Of a stretch of DNA of 32,140 nt, positions 7,890 to 16,641 are shown piece by piece. The position numbers and the translations under genes are program-made. The notes under the pieces are model-generated. The model had not been told where the DNA came from, made no database searches, and worked only from the letters and a program-made list of their open reading frames with translations. How positions within the stretch are numbered: position 1 is the stretch's first letter; every line of letters begins with the position of its first letter. Origin of the DNA: Planctomycetota bacterium (lineage in GTDB: Bacteria > Planctomycetota > Planctomycetia > Gemmatales > Gemmataceae); NCBI GenBank assembly GCA_016195405.1, contig JACPZP010000205.1, positions 1-32,140 of the forward strand, in the 5' to 3' direction.

Positions 7890-8344
7890 GCTCGCATGCA
7901 CCTTCACGCATCTTGGGCGAAGTGTGGCCGCCTTGCAGCAAACCCAAGATGGGGAATCGCCGAGATCCTCTGTCCCGGCTTTCGATCATAACCTGTGAAA
8001 ACAGAGCAAGTTAAGTGCCGACAAGTTAAATTCATCACAGATTACCCAGATTGACTAGACATCTCAAATTTACCTGATGGACGAGGTTGCTGCAATCGAA
8101 CTCAGCCGTTCCCTAATGAACGCCTTGCATGGCGATAGCGGTTTTGCCGGATGGATGGATTTGCCGGGCAATCTCCGAACCTGTCCTCAACGGACGGCTC
8201 CGCGTATCGCGGCTCAAGCGCGACGTGGCGATCGCTGTTTTTCATTAGGATTTATGGCAATGTCCACTTATGCTGATGGTGGAGTCTCCAAGGCGAGTCT
8301 CGACACCAAGGCGCCATTCACGAGTCCTTTTTTCGGAGTTCGCG
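7890..8344. other. Divergent intergenic region, no gene recognised
   Basis: This holds the 5' sides of the divergent fabF-like and HEAT/propeller genes. A plus-strand open frame at 8077-8472 overlaps the start of the next gene and has no recognisable domain, so I do not call it. No clear promoter hexamers or repeats were found. Confidence 0.5.
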
Positions 8345-10684
8345 ATGCACCTCTGCAAGGCGGCGCTGCTCGCGTGGTTTGTGATTGGCGCGGGGTTGTT
8401 GAGCTTGACGGCTGGACAAGCGCCCGCCGACGTGGACGAGCAAATCCTCAAAGCAGGCGGCGTGCCTTGTGACAACGAAGGCCTCCTCAAGTTCTTTCAG
8501 CTTCGCTCGCTCAAGGAGGGCGACCAAGAGCTTCTAGAGCGCCTCGTCAAGCAGCTTTCAAGCGATGTCTACAAGGAGCGCGAACAAGCCACAAAGGATT
8601 TGCTGCTGCGTGGGCCCTTGGCGTTGGACCTGCTTCTGCAAGCGAAGAAGGACACCTCGCTGGAGGTGCAGCGCCGCGTCGAAACCCTCATTAAGAAAAT
8701 CGACGGCGTCGGCCCGGAGCTTCCCGTAAGCGCCGCTCGGCTTCTGGCGGCGCGGAAAACTCCAGGCGCCTTGGAGACGCTGCTCAACTACGTTCCCTAC
8801 GCAAACGACGCATGGATTGAGGAGGAAGTGTTGGCCTGCGTGGGCCGGCTGGCGATCAATGGGAGCAAGATCGATCCTATCCTCGCGGCGGTTCTAAAAG
8901 ACAAGATCTCGCGGCGGCGCGCGGCCGCGGTCTACGTACTCGGCCGGCGCGGTGAGATTGAAGCCCGCGAAAGCGTGCGGGAGTATCTCAACGATTCGGA
9001 CGCCATCGTCCGGGAGCGGGCCGCTCAGGCGCTGGCCGGCAAACGGCCGTTCCTAGCCTACAAGGATTCGCTGCCAGGGGACGAAGCTCTTATCAAGTCA
9101 CAAAACTACGCCATCGATGAGCCGGCCCTGCTCGAGCTTCTCCGCAAACGCACTCTTGGCGACGACGATCAGAAGCGCTTGCAAAAGCTGATTGTCGACC
9201 TCGGCGATCCGGTTTATGCCGTTCGCAGCAAGGCCTCGAAGCTGTTGATCAAGGAGGGCACGCCAGCCCTTGCATTCTTGAAGGCCGCGAGCAACGATCC
9301 GGAAGCGGAACGAGCCCGCCGCGTCCAGCTTTGTATCGACGAAATCCGGCGCGGGCCCGGGCCGGCGCTCCCCGCGGCCGCGATTCGCCTTCTGGCGCGA
9401 CCCACGGCCAACAAAGAGCATTCACCCGCCGCCGCCATCCGCGTGTTGCTGGGTTATGTGCCGTTCGCGGACGATGAAACCGTGGAGGAGGAGGTCTTTA
9501 CCGCACTGACGCTCTTAAGCCTGCGCGAATCCAAAGTCGATCCGCTCCTGCCGGAAGGGCTCTCCGACCCGATGCCGTCGCGTCGCGCCGCCGCCGCTCA
9601 CGTCCTCGGAATGGTCGGCGGCAACGATCATCTCACCGGCGTGCGCAGGCTTCTTGACGATCCGTCCGCGCTCGTCCGCCTGCGCGCCGCCCACGGACTC
9701 CTAGCCGCCAGGGATAAAGCCGGCATTCCCGCCTTGGTCGCCCTGCTCACGGACGCGCCCACAGCCGTGCTCTGGCAAGTGGAGGACACGCTGCACCGCC
9801 TGGCCGGCGAAAAAGGCCCGAGCGAAAACATCGGCGAGGGCACGCCCGAGAAACGTCAGGCCGCCGCTAAGGCTTGGGAAAAGTGGTGGGCGGCGAACAG
9901 CTCCACGGTCGATCTGGCCGGCCTGCACGAAGGCGAAGGCTACCTCGGCTTGACGTTAGTATGTGAGTACGACACGGCTGTCGGTCAGCCCGGCGGCCAG
10001 GTCTGGGAAGCCGGCCGCGACGGCAAGCCGCGCTGGAAAATCAAAGGCGTCATGGGCGCTATGGACGCGCAGATGCTGCCCAATGGCCGCGTGCTGGTGG
10101 CGGAGAACTCCGCCAATCGCATCACCGAGCGCGACTTGACCGGCAAAATTCTCTGGGACTATCGCACGCCCGGTAACCCAATCGCCTGCCAGCGCCTGCC
10201 CAACGGCAACACATTCATCGCCACTTACAACTCAGTGATGGAGATTAGCCACGATCAAAAGCAACTCTATAACGTCAACCGTGGCCCACAGTTCTACATC
10301 TTCTCCGCTCACAAAATGCGCAACGGCCAAGTGGTCGCGATGACCGCCCAGGGCGTCATTCACGTCTTCGACCCCGTCGGCAATAAGGAAATCCGAACGA
10401 TCAAGACTGGTCCCAACGGAGGCTGGTGCTCGGTCGAAGCGCTGCCCAACGGTCGCTACTTGGTAGCCACCATGGGTAACGGTCAAGTCCGTGAGATCGA
10501 CGCCGACGGCAAACCCCACTGGAGCGTCCAACTACCTGGCGCCTTCCGCGCCACACGACTTCCCAACGGCAACACCTTGGTCGCCAGTATGACGAGCCGG
10601 CAGGTCGTCGAATTCGACCGCGCGGGCGCGAAGGTTTGGGAGAAGACGTGCGAGGGGAGGCCTTGGAGCGTACATTTTCGCTGA
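8345..10684 (+). CDS. Exported HEAT-repeat and beta-propeller protein
   Basis: A 779-residue protein with a signal peptide (about 1-24, ending near LTAGQA), so probably periplasmic or surface-exposed. Residues about 44-455 are alpha-helical HEAT/PBS-lyase-like repeats, with RRRAAAVYVLG and SRRAAAAHVLG as typical units. This part is an internal duplication: LNYVPYANDAWIEEEV at 147-162 matches LGYVPFADDETVEEEV at 369-384, an offset of 222. Residues about 530-779 form a beta-propeller with recurring LPNGxxxVA units (577, then every 35-50 residues), like arylsulfotransferase or PQQ-type propellers. It is probably a binding or scaffold protein; no catalytic residues are recognised. The upstream open frame to 8270 is not used: the ATG at 8345 has CGGAG 7 bases before it and begins the signal peptide. 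Confidence 0.82.
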   Translation: MHLCKAALLAWFVIGAGLLSLTAGQAPADVDEQILKAGGVPCDNEGLLKFFQLRSLKEGDQELLERLVKQLSSDVYKEREQATKDLLLRGPLALDLLLQAKKDTSLEVQRRVETLIKKIDGVGPELPVSAARLLAARKTPGALETLLNYVPYANDAWIEEEVLACVGRLAINGSKIDPILAAVLKDKISRRRAAAVYVLGRRGEIEARESVREYLNDSDAIVRERAAQALAGKRPFLAYKDSLPGDEALIKSQNYAIDEPALLELLRKRTLGDDDQKRLQKLIVDLGDPVYAVRSKASKLLIKEGTPALAFLKAASNDPEAERARRVQLCIDEIRRGPGPALPAAAIRLLARPTANKEHSPAAAIRVLLGYVPFADDETVEEEVFTALTLLSLRESKVDPLLPEGLSDPMPSRRAAAAHVLGMVGGNDHLTGVRRLLDDPSALVRLRAAHGLLAARDKAGIPALVALLTDAPTAVLWQVEDTLHRLAGEKGPSENIGEGTPEKRQAAAKAWEKWWAANSSTVDLAGLHEGEGYLGLTLVCEYDTAVGQPGGQVWEAGRDGKPRWKIKGVMGAMDAQMLPNGRVLVAENSANRITERDLTGKILWDYRTPGNPIACQRLPNGNTFIATYNSVMEISHDQKQLYNVNRGPQFYIFSAHKMRNGQVVAMTAQGVIHVFDPVGNKEIRTIKTGPNGGWCSVEALPNGRYLVATMGNGQVREIDADGKPHWSVQLPGAFRATRLPNGNTLVASMTSRQVVEFDRAGAKVWEKTCEGRPWSVHFR

Positions 10685-10708
10685 CGATCAACCGGGAGCT
10701 GGCTAGTA

Positions 10709-10734
10709 GGGTGCGTCATGCGCTTGACGCACCC
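10709..10734 (+). terminator. Hairpin after the HEAT/propeller gene
   Basis: A perfect 10-bp stem (GGGTGCGTCA / TGACGCACCC) with a 6-base loop starts 24 bp after the stop codon. Only a weak T-rich stretch follows, so it may be an imperfect intrinsic terminator or one of the dispersed GGTGCGTC-type palindromes. Confidence 0.45.
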
Positions 10735-10821
10735 TTCCTGCTGCTTTTATCCTACGGCGATGATTCACAAGTCTATCTCTGGTTCCTGGAGGCGAAACCT
10801 CCGACGCAGGAAAACTAGAGC

Positions 10822-10850
10822 GTGGCACTGACTTTTATCACCAGTGGCAC
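10822..10850. repeat. GTGGCACTG/CAGTGGCAC hairpin repeat
   Basis: The arms GTGGCACTG (10822-10830) and CAGTGGCAC (10842-10850) pair at 8 of 9 positions across an 11-base loop. The form resembles a dispersed REP-like element. Confidence 0.5.
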
Positions 10851-10884
10851 CCTAAGGTATTTTCCAGGGGTGCCATGCATCATA

Positions 10885-10961
10885 ACGTGCAAGTCGAGAG
10901 ACTCTGGCGACATAATCTGCTATCACAACAAGACTTGCATCCCTCCCCTCGACTTGCACGT
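10885..10961. repeat. 14-bp perfect inverted repeat
   Basis: ACGTGCAAGTCGAG (10885-10898) is matched by its exact reverse complement CTCGACTTGCACGT (10948-10961) across 49 bp. A partial copy of the core (GACTTGCAT) lies between them. It could fold as a long hairpin in RNA from either strand. Confidence 0.6.
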
Positions 10962-11006
10962 TTCTCCAAAATCGCGGCTTTGCACCGAAATCGAAGCTCG
11001 AACTTG

Positions 11007-12419
11007 TCAGCTCAAGATTTCCCGCACGACCCGGCCATGAACGTCGGTCAGCCGGAAATCGCGGCCGGCGTAGCGATAGGTCAGCCGTTCGTGGTCGATG
11101 CCCATTTGGTGGAGAATGGTGGCGTGCAGGTCGTGGACGTGGACTTTGTCTTCCACGGCATGCCAGCCGTAGTCGTCGGTAGCGCCGTGAACGATGCCGG
11201 GCTTGATGCCGCCGCCCGCCAGCCACATCGTGAAGCCGAAGGGATGATGCTCGCGGCCGTCGTTGTTCTCGGCAGTTGGGGTGCGGCCAAACTCACCGCC
11301 CCAGATGACGAGCGTTTCTTCAAGAAGGCCGCGCGCCTTCAAGTCCTTTAACAAACCGGCGATCGGCAGGTCGGTGGCGGCGCAGTTCTCGCGCAGACCG
11401 TTGCGGAGGTTGCCGTGCTGGTCCCAGAGTTGGCAACTCGAGCGGCCCATAGTCTGCGTGTGATAAACCTGCACGAAACGGACGCCGCGCTCGACCAGCC
11501 GCCGGGCCATTAAACACTGCCGGCCGAAGATTTCGGTGGCCGGCTGGTGGAGTCCGTAGAGCCGGCGCGAGGCTTCGGTTTCACTGTCCACGCTGAATGC
11601 GAGCGGCGCCTCGACCTGCATGCGGTAAGCGAGTTCGAACGAAGCGATGCGCGCGCTCAGGCGCGAATCGTCAGTCCGGTTTTCGCGGTGCAATTCGTTG
11701 AGCTGGCGGAGCGCATCGAGCTGCAGCCGCTGGCGATCGAGGGGCACGCGGCTGTTGGCGAGGTTGGCGATGGGATTGCGCAGATCGGAAATCAACGTCC
11801 CCTGATACGCGGCCGGCAGAAAGCTGGAACTCCACAGGGGCGCTCCCTGCGCGGGCTGTGCCGGGCTGATGACGATGAAGCCCGGCAGATTCTGATTTTC
11901 GCTGCCGAGGCCATAGACGAGCCACGATCCCATGCTGGGCCGAGAGAACGTCTGCTCGCCGGTGTTCATCTGCAGGCAGGCGCCGTTGTGATTGATGTTG
12001 TCTGCCACCACCGAGCGGATTATGCATATGTCGTCGATGCACGAAGCGACGTTTGGAAAAAGCTCGCTGACCTCGATGCCCGCCTGGCCATGCTTTTGGA
12101 AACGAAACGGGGATGCAAGCAGGTTGCCCGTGCGCGTCCGCTCCAACCGCGGCATCGGGAACGGCAGCGGCCGGCCATTCTCAGCCAAGAGCCGCGGTTT
12201 GGGATCGAACGTATCGACGTGCGACGGCCCACCCGACATGAAGAGGAAGATGACGCGCTTGGCCCGTGGCGCATGATGCGGTTCGCGGACGACCAGCGGA
12301 TTGAAGGCTCCGTTGTCCTGGCCGCGCGACTCCTCGGCCAGAAGCCCGGCGAGAGCGACCATGCCGAAGCCGGACGCGAAGGTATGGAGGGCTTGGCGGC
12401 GGGTTAGAGTGTCGTGCAT
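11007..12419 (-). CDS. DUF1501 family protein (Tat-exported, phosphatase/sulfatase-like fold)
   Basis: A 470-residue DUF1501 protein with the alkaline phosphatase/sulfatase-like fold. The N-terminus TRRQALHTFASGFGMVALAG is a twin-arginine signal. Family landmarks are VIFLFMSGGPSHVDTFDPKP near residue 60, RGVRFVQVYHTQT, and the C-terminal metal-site region GGEFGRTPTAENN ... GREHHPFGFTMWLAGGG ... GWHAVEDKVHVHDLHATILH. DUF1501 genes regularly sit beside PSCyt1/DUF1549/DUF1553 genes in planctomycetes, as here: this gene follows after 99 bp on the same strand. The pair is commonly proposed to act on sulfated or complex polysaccharides outside the cytoplasm, but the substrate is unproven. The spacer contains a large hairpin. 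The start is the ATG at 12419 with only a weak AGG upstream. Confidence 0.92.
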   Translation of the reverse strand: MHDTLTRRQALHTFASGFGMVALAGLLAEESRGQDNGAFNPLVVREPHHAPRAKRVIFLFMSGGPSHVDTFDPKPRLLAENGRPLPFPMPRLERTRTGNLLASPFRFQKHGQAGIEVSELFPNVASCIDDICIIRSVVADNINHNGACLQMNTGEQTFSRPSMGSWLVYGLGSENQNLPGFIVISPAQPAQGAPLWSSSFLPAAYQGTLISDLRNPIANLANSRVPLDRQRLQLDALRQLNELHRENRTDDSRLSARIASFELAYRMQVEAPLAFSVDSETEASRRLYGLHQPATEIFGRQCLMARRLVERGVRFVQVYHTQTMGRSSCQLWDQHGNLRNGLRENCAATDLPIAGLLKDLKARGLLEETLVIWGGEFGRTPTAENNDGREHHPFGFTMWLAGGGIKPGIVHGATDDYGWHAVEDKVHVHDLHATILHQMGIDHERLTYRYAGRDFRLTDVHGRVVREILS

Positions 12420-12436
12420 GAATGTTACCTGTTCTC

Positions 12437-12505
12437 GTTTAGCGGGGAGCTGCAGGCGACCGCGAAGCGTGAACCAACGCGGTCGCCTCCGGCTCGCCGC
12501 TAAAC
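12437..12505. repeat. Large imperfect hairpin between DUF1501 and PSCyt1/DUF1553 genes
   Basis: Two 28-base arms (12437-12464 and 12478-12505) pair at 25 of 28 positions around a 13-base loop. The outer ends are GTTTAGCGG/CCGCTAAAC and the inner ends GGCGACCGCG/CGCGGTCGCC. A related half element, GGCTCGCGGCTAAAC, occurs at 18941-18955. It could attenuate transcription inside the operon or be a dispersed REP-like element. Confidence 0.7.
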
Positions 12506-12518
12506 AGTCTACGCGTTT

Positions 12519-15500
12519 CTAATCCACATACATAAACTCATTCACACATAACAGCACTTGGCAGTACTCTTCCCATCCTCGCTCTGAATTCGTGACGCCG
12601 CCAAGGAATTCGAGTCCAACCTGCAACTCCTCCGGGCTCGGCCGACGGCCATAAAGGACCGTGTAGGCGATGTGAATGCGGCTGCGATCGTCCTTCGCCG
12701 CGGCCAAGATTCTCTTCGAAAGCGTCTCTGTTTGCTCGAGTATGAACGGGTGATTGAGCAGGTACAAAGCCTGCGGCGCGACGGTGGAGTTGATGCGTTT
12801 CTCGGTAACGGCGGTCGAGTCGGGGGTGTCAAAGAGCGGGCCGAAGCCGGAGCGGTCGGAGCGCACAGTCATCTGGTAAAGGCTGCGGCGCGGGCTGGCG
12901 AATTCGCGCGTCGCGGGTCCGCCGGGCTTGAGATCGAGCTTCCCCGAGACAGCCAGGATGTTGTCGCGGATTGCTTCGGCTTCCAGCCGCCGCCGGTTCA
13001 TCCGGCTCCACAGCCGATTGTCCGGATCGAGCTTGAGCGCTTCCGGTGAGGGATCACTTGATTGCTGATAGGTCGCGCTTAGCATGATGAGCCGGTGCAT
13101 TTTCTTGATCGACCAGTCGTTTTTCACGAACTGCATTGCAAGATGATCGAGCAACTCCGGATGCGTGGGCGGTTCGCCGAGCTTGCCGAAATTACTTGGC
13201 GTGCGGACGATACCCTCGCCGAAGTGCTGCTGCCAGATGCGATTGACCATGACGCGAGCCGTCAACGGATTTGCAGGACGCGCGATCCAGCGAGCCAGGT
13301 CGAGTCGGCCAGAGCCGCTCGCGATTGGCTCTTGCTCCGCGCCGGCGACAATTTCGGGAAAGCGCCGCGGCGCCACGTCGCCAAGCCGGAGATAGCTGCC
13401 GCGGATGTGTACCTTGACGTCGTGAAACCCGGCGTAGATGGTGCCTGGGATGCCGCCGTCCTGGGCGCCGTGGGCAAAGGCGACAGGCGGCAGCGGCATC
13501 TTCTTGAGCGCATCCAACTCCGCCGTCAACTTCGTGAGATGTTCGCGGGACTCAGCGGCCAGGTGCTTGTCGTCGGCAGGATTATTGATCCAGAACGGAC
13601 TGGCGGCGTCCGTTACCTGAAACGATTTTTGGAAATCAACGGCGGCCTGTTCGAGCGACTCGCGCGGCTTGCGGCCCGAAGCGACTTCCGCGGCGGCCTT
13701 TTGCCAGGCGGTGACGTGTACGGGCGCCGTCGATCCAGGCTTTGCCCGGTTGCTCTTGGCCATGTCGAGAAAGCTCCACACGCCGAAATTGCCAAACCGA
13801 TCGGCGTGCGGGTTGCCTTGATGAAGATCTTCAACGATGTCGGCGGTCAGGTTCCAAGTCTTCGTTCCATCCAACATGGAAATTGTCAGCTCGACGACGG
13901 TCGTGTCACAGATGTAATTCGCCTTTGGCAGCACCAGGAGCTGGATTCGGTCGCCGCTCTTGATATCGACGCGTTCGAGTTGCTCAGCGCCTTTGCCCTT
14001 GGCGAAGTCCTGCGCGCCGGCGTTGGGAATGTCGCCAGACGCCAACTCGCGCAAGCCTCCCGAATTCCGATGATCGATTATCCAAGCGATGCCGTCGCCG
14101 CCTTGCGGATCGGCGTCGACAACCTTGCCGGTGATCTTGACCGTGCCTGCGACGGGGCTCTTCCATGACACGACCACGCCGTTGTTCGGTCCCGGATGGA
14201 CCGACACCGACTTGGCCGGAAGTTTGAACGTGCCGATCGCGACCTCATCGCTTGTGTTGTTGACCAAGAGCGACGGACAATCGGGTTCGCCGCGGTAGCC
14301 GTTGACGCCGGGCTTGCCGCCGGCGTCCTTCGCCGCGTTCGACATGAGCTGATATTCGCCGCCGAAGGTCAACGTCTCGATCCAGCGGGCCAGCGCGAAC
14401 TCGTGAAGCTTCCTCTCGGCCGCGAATTCGTCAATCGAACGCTTGGCCTGATCCGGCGGACGATTCTGATAATCCCACGCCGCCAGCAGGTACTTCGCGG
14501 TATGTGCGAGCTGGTCCTGGACGAACCTTTGGTAATACCGTTGTCGGGCGGCTCTCACCTCCTTTTCGAGTTCCTTTTGGCGAGTGGTTTGTTTCGTCCG
14601 CCGCGCGTCCTCATCGGGGCTGAGCAGCGAGATTCGCAGCATGTCCGGGCCGGCGGTGCGCAGGCCGACGCTGGGCAAAATGTGCGTGCTAAAAAAGATG
14701 CCGGCCAAGCCATAGTAATCCTTCGTCGAAATCGGGTCGAACTTGTGATCGTGACAGCGGGCGCAGGTCACGGTCAGGCCTAGGAACGAACGACAGACCA
14801 CGTCGATCTGATCGTCGACGATGTCAGTGTGCATCTTCTCCTTGTCCGCGTCGCCGCCGCCCCAATTGCCGATGGCCAGGACCCCCGTCGCGATGATCCC
14901 GCCCGGCTGCTGCGTCCTCGGCAACAAATCGCCCGCGATCTGATGAATGATGAACTGATCGTACGGCATGTCCTTGTTGAGGGCATCGACGACCCAATCG
15001 CGATAGCGCCACGCCTCCGAGATGTCCCCGACGCCGCCCAAGCCGCGGGAATCGAACGAATCGGCATAGCGCACCACGTCGAGCCAATGCCGCCCCCAGC
15101 GCTCGCCATATTGCGGCGAGGCCAGCAGCCGATCGATCACTTTGGCGAAGGCTTCGCGCGAATCTTCCTTGAGGAAGGCATCGATTTCCGAAGGCGTGGG
15201 CGGCAATCCGGTCAGGTCGAACGTCGCCCGGCGTAGGAGCGTGCGCTTGTCGGCCGGCTTCGCGGGCGAAAGCCCCTTGTTTTCCAGAGCGGCCAGGATG
15301 AAACGGTCGAGATCTGTCTTCGGCCAAGCGGCGTCCTTTACGGATGGCAACGGCTGATCCCTCACCGGCTCAAACGCCCAGAAATGCCGGTGCTCGTCGG
15401 TGATCTCGAAGCCCTTCGTGCCGGCGATCTCACCCCCGATTTTCGGCCAAGGCAGACCCATCTCCACCCAGCGCGTAAGAATGGCGATGTCTTTTTCTTT

Positions 15501-15827
15501 CAACTTGCCATTGGGCGGCATACGCAGTTCGTCGTCCTTATACGAGATCGCCTTCAAAAGCAGGCTCTCCTTTGGTTTTCCCGGCGCCGCCGCCGGCCCG
15601 TTGGTGCCGCCCAGAAGCAGCCCCGCTTTGGTGGTTAGGTTCAATTCCGCCTTGAGCTTCTTGCCGCGGCCGTGACAGGAAAAGCAATGCTCGACCAAAA
15701 GGGGCCGCACTTGGTTTTCGAAGAACTCGACCTCGGCCGGAGTCGGGACTTTCGATTGCGCCCACGACGATTGCCCGGAACAAGCCGACAGCGCGAGAAC
15801 CAGAAGATACCGAAGCGGCCGAGCCAT
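12519..15827 (-). CDS. PSCyt1-DUF1549-DUF1553 planctomycete cytochrome protein
   Basis: A 1102-residue exported protein. The N-terminus MARPLRYLLVLALSACSG carries a possible lipobox (LSAC, Cys16), suggesting a lipoprotein. A c-type haem motif CFSCH sits at 48-52 (PSCyt1), with MPPNGKL further on as a possible Met-ligand region. DUF1549 (PSCyt2) follows at about 160-360, including FDLTGLPPTPSEI and ERWGRHWLDVVRYADS. A beta-rich insert at about 500-750 resembles a ligand-binding or carbohydrate-binding module. DUF1553 (PSD1) is C-terminal, with ARWIARPANPLTARVMVNRI and TYQQSSDPSPEA. The ATG at 15827 is chosen over 15878 because it begins the signal sequence. The partner DUF1501 gene is downstream. 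Role in extracellular polymer breakdown with redox chemistry is inferred from the family. Confidence 0.92.
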   Translation of the reverse strand: MARPLRYLLVLALSACSGQSSWAQSKVPTPAEVEFFENQVRPLLVEHCFSCHGRGKKLKAELNLTTKAGLLLGGTNGPAAAPGKPKESLLLKAISYKDDELRMPPNGKLKEKDIAILTRWVEMGLPWPKIGGEIAGTKGFEITDEHRHFWAFEPVRDQPLPSVKDAAWPKTDLDRFILAALENKGLSPAKPADKRTLLRRATFDLTGLPPTPSEIDAFLKEDSREAFAKVIDRLLASPQYGERWGRHWLDVVRYADSFDSRGLGGVGDISEAWRYRDWVVDALNKDMPYDQFIIHQIAGDLLPRTQQPGGIIATGVLAIGNWGGGDADKEKMHTDIVDDQIDVVCRSFLGLTVTCARCHDHKFDPISTKDYYGLAGIFFSTHILPSVGLRTAGPDMLRISLLSPDEDARRTKQTTRQKELEKEVRAARQRYYQRFVQDQLAHTAKYLLAAWDYQNRPPDQAKRSIDEFAAERKLHEFALARWIETLTFGGEYQLMSNAAKDAGGKPGVNGYRGEPDCPSLLVNNTSDEVAIGTFKLPAKSVSVHPGPNNGVVVSWKSPVAGTVKITGKVVDADPQGGDGIAWIIDHRNSGGLRELASGDIPNAGAQDFAKGKGAEQLERVDIKSGDRIQLLVLPKANYICDTTVVELTISMLDGTKTWNLTADIVEDLHQGNPHADRFGNFGVWSFLDMAKSNRAKPGSTAPVHVTAWQKAAAEVASGRKPRESLEQAAVDFQKSFQVTDAASPFWINNPADDKHLAAESREHLTKLTAELDALKKMPLPPVAFAHGAQDGGIPGTIYAGFHDVKVHIRGSYLRLGDVAPRRFPEIVAGAEQEPIASGSGRLDLARWIARPANPLTARVMVNRIWQQHFGEGIVRTPSNFGKLGEPPTHPELLDHLAMQFVKNDWSIKKMHRLIMLSATYQQSSDPSPEALKLDPDNRLWSRMNRRRLEAEAIRDNILAVSGKLDLKPGGPATREFASPRRSLYQMTVRSDRSGFGPLFDTPDSTAVTEKRINSTVAPQALYLLNHPFILEQTETLSKRILAAAKDDRSRIHIAYTVLYGRRPSPEELQVGLEFLGGVTNSERGWEEYCQVLLCVNEFMYVD

Positions 15828-16070
15828 GATTGAAATCCAGCGAAGATTGGAAAACGTGTGCGGCAGGATGAATGTCATTCTAAGCGACGCGGAGACTTTC
15901 GCAAGTCACGCACTCTTCGCGGGAAATCGGAGGCAATATCGGACGCGGTTCAGGGCCAATTCCTGAAAATCGAGAGCTTCGATGAGAATTCACAAGGCGG
16001 TATATATCAAGATCTTACATCTTTCGTTTCTCTCGAAGCGGTTTTTTGGTACTCCGAAGGAGTTGAATCC

Positions 16071-16240
16071 CAAAGCCCAGGGTCGCGCAGGAAGAAGAAG
16101 AAGAAGCGACCGAACCCGCCGTAATTTTCCCGAAGGGATTGTATCGCGTTGGACATTGGCAAGTGATTCAAACCTCTCGGGGTTGCGGCCACATCCTGCG
16201 TTCCGATTTCCCAGGGTGCGCTGCGCGACCCTGGGCTTTG
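16071..16240. repeat. 20-bp perfect inverted repeat, related palindromic element
   Basis: The 20 bases at 16071-16090 (CAAAGCCCAGGGTCGCGCAG) are exactly the reverse complement of 16221-16240. Weaker similarity extends outward about 25 bp on each side, including a CCGAAGG/CCTTCGG segment. The pair looks like two inverted copies of one dispersed element. Confidence 0.75.
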
Positions 16241-16245
16241 AAATC
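16205..16245. repeat. Hairpin within the right-hand repeat copy
   Basis: GATTTC ... GAAATC form the outer pairing and CCCAGGGT/ACCCTGGG (16210-16217 / 16228-16235) form a perfect 8-bp inner stem around a GC-rich loop. It is a complete palindromic copy of the element whose half is at 16071-16090. Confidence 0.65.
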
Positions 16246-16478
16246 GAACCCCCTTCGGGGTAGGTGTTTGCGGTAGGCTCCCAGCGGCATGCTTCAGAAA
16301 GCCCTGGATTCGTTTCATGAACCAAACATTCGTTTCACAACCTGACTGTCGCTCTCGAATAAATCAATCCTTCAACAATGTCACAATCTATGTTTGTGGG
16401 GTGCCGCCGGTGGCGCGGTCCTATTCGTCCTTGTCCATGAAGACGCTGACTTTACTACGAACGCCGAACTGTAGTAGG

Positions 16479-16515
16479 TGAATGCCGGACTCTTTTGTGA
16501 ATGCCGGACTCTTTT
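16479..16515. repeat. 18-bp direct repeat
   Basis: TGAATGCCGGACTCTTTT occurs at 16479-16496 and again at 16498-16515, one base apart. It is upstream of the Gfo/Idh/MocA gene by about 160 bp. Function unknown. Confidence 0.75.
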
Positions 16516-16621
16516 GGCCAGGCGAAAAAATTACTTTCCCGCCGTGCCCATTTCCCGTTTATTATCTCTCTGATTCCTTGGTCGATTACTGCATTCGTTT
16601 GACAACGTCAGGTTTGACGAC

Positions 16622-16641
16622 GTCAGGATTGGAATCCTGAC
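16622..16641. repeat. Palindrome just upstream of the Gfo/Idh/MocA gene
   Basis: GTCAGGATT-GG-AATCCTGAC, with perfect 9-bp arms, ends 21 bp before the ribosome binding site. Its layout resembles the ACGGATT-type palindromes near the ABC transporter, so a dispersed repeat is more likely than an operator. Confidence 0.6.

Larger units (their letters stand above)
10735..11006. other. Intergenic region with two inverted repeats
   Basis: No gene is recognised between the converging HEAT/propeller and DUF1501 genes. It contains a short hairpin (10822-10850) and a 14-bp inverted repeat (10885-10961). Confidence 0.5.

Noticed and set aside
8077..8472. 131-residue plus-strand frame before the HEAT/propeller gene
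   Set aside because: Overlaps the signal peptide of the real gene in another frame and shows no recognisable features.
13095..14168. 357-residue plus-strand open frame
   Set aside because: Antisense shadow of the PSCyt1/DUF1549/DUF1553 gene.
15990..16325. Minus-strand frames in the long spacer
   Set aside because: They are made mostly of the palindromic repeats translated; no ribosome binding site or domain.
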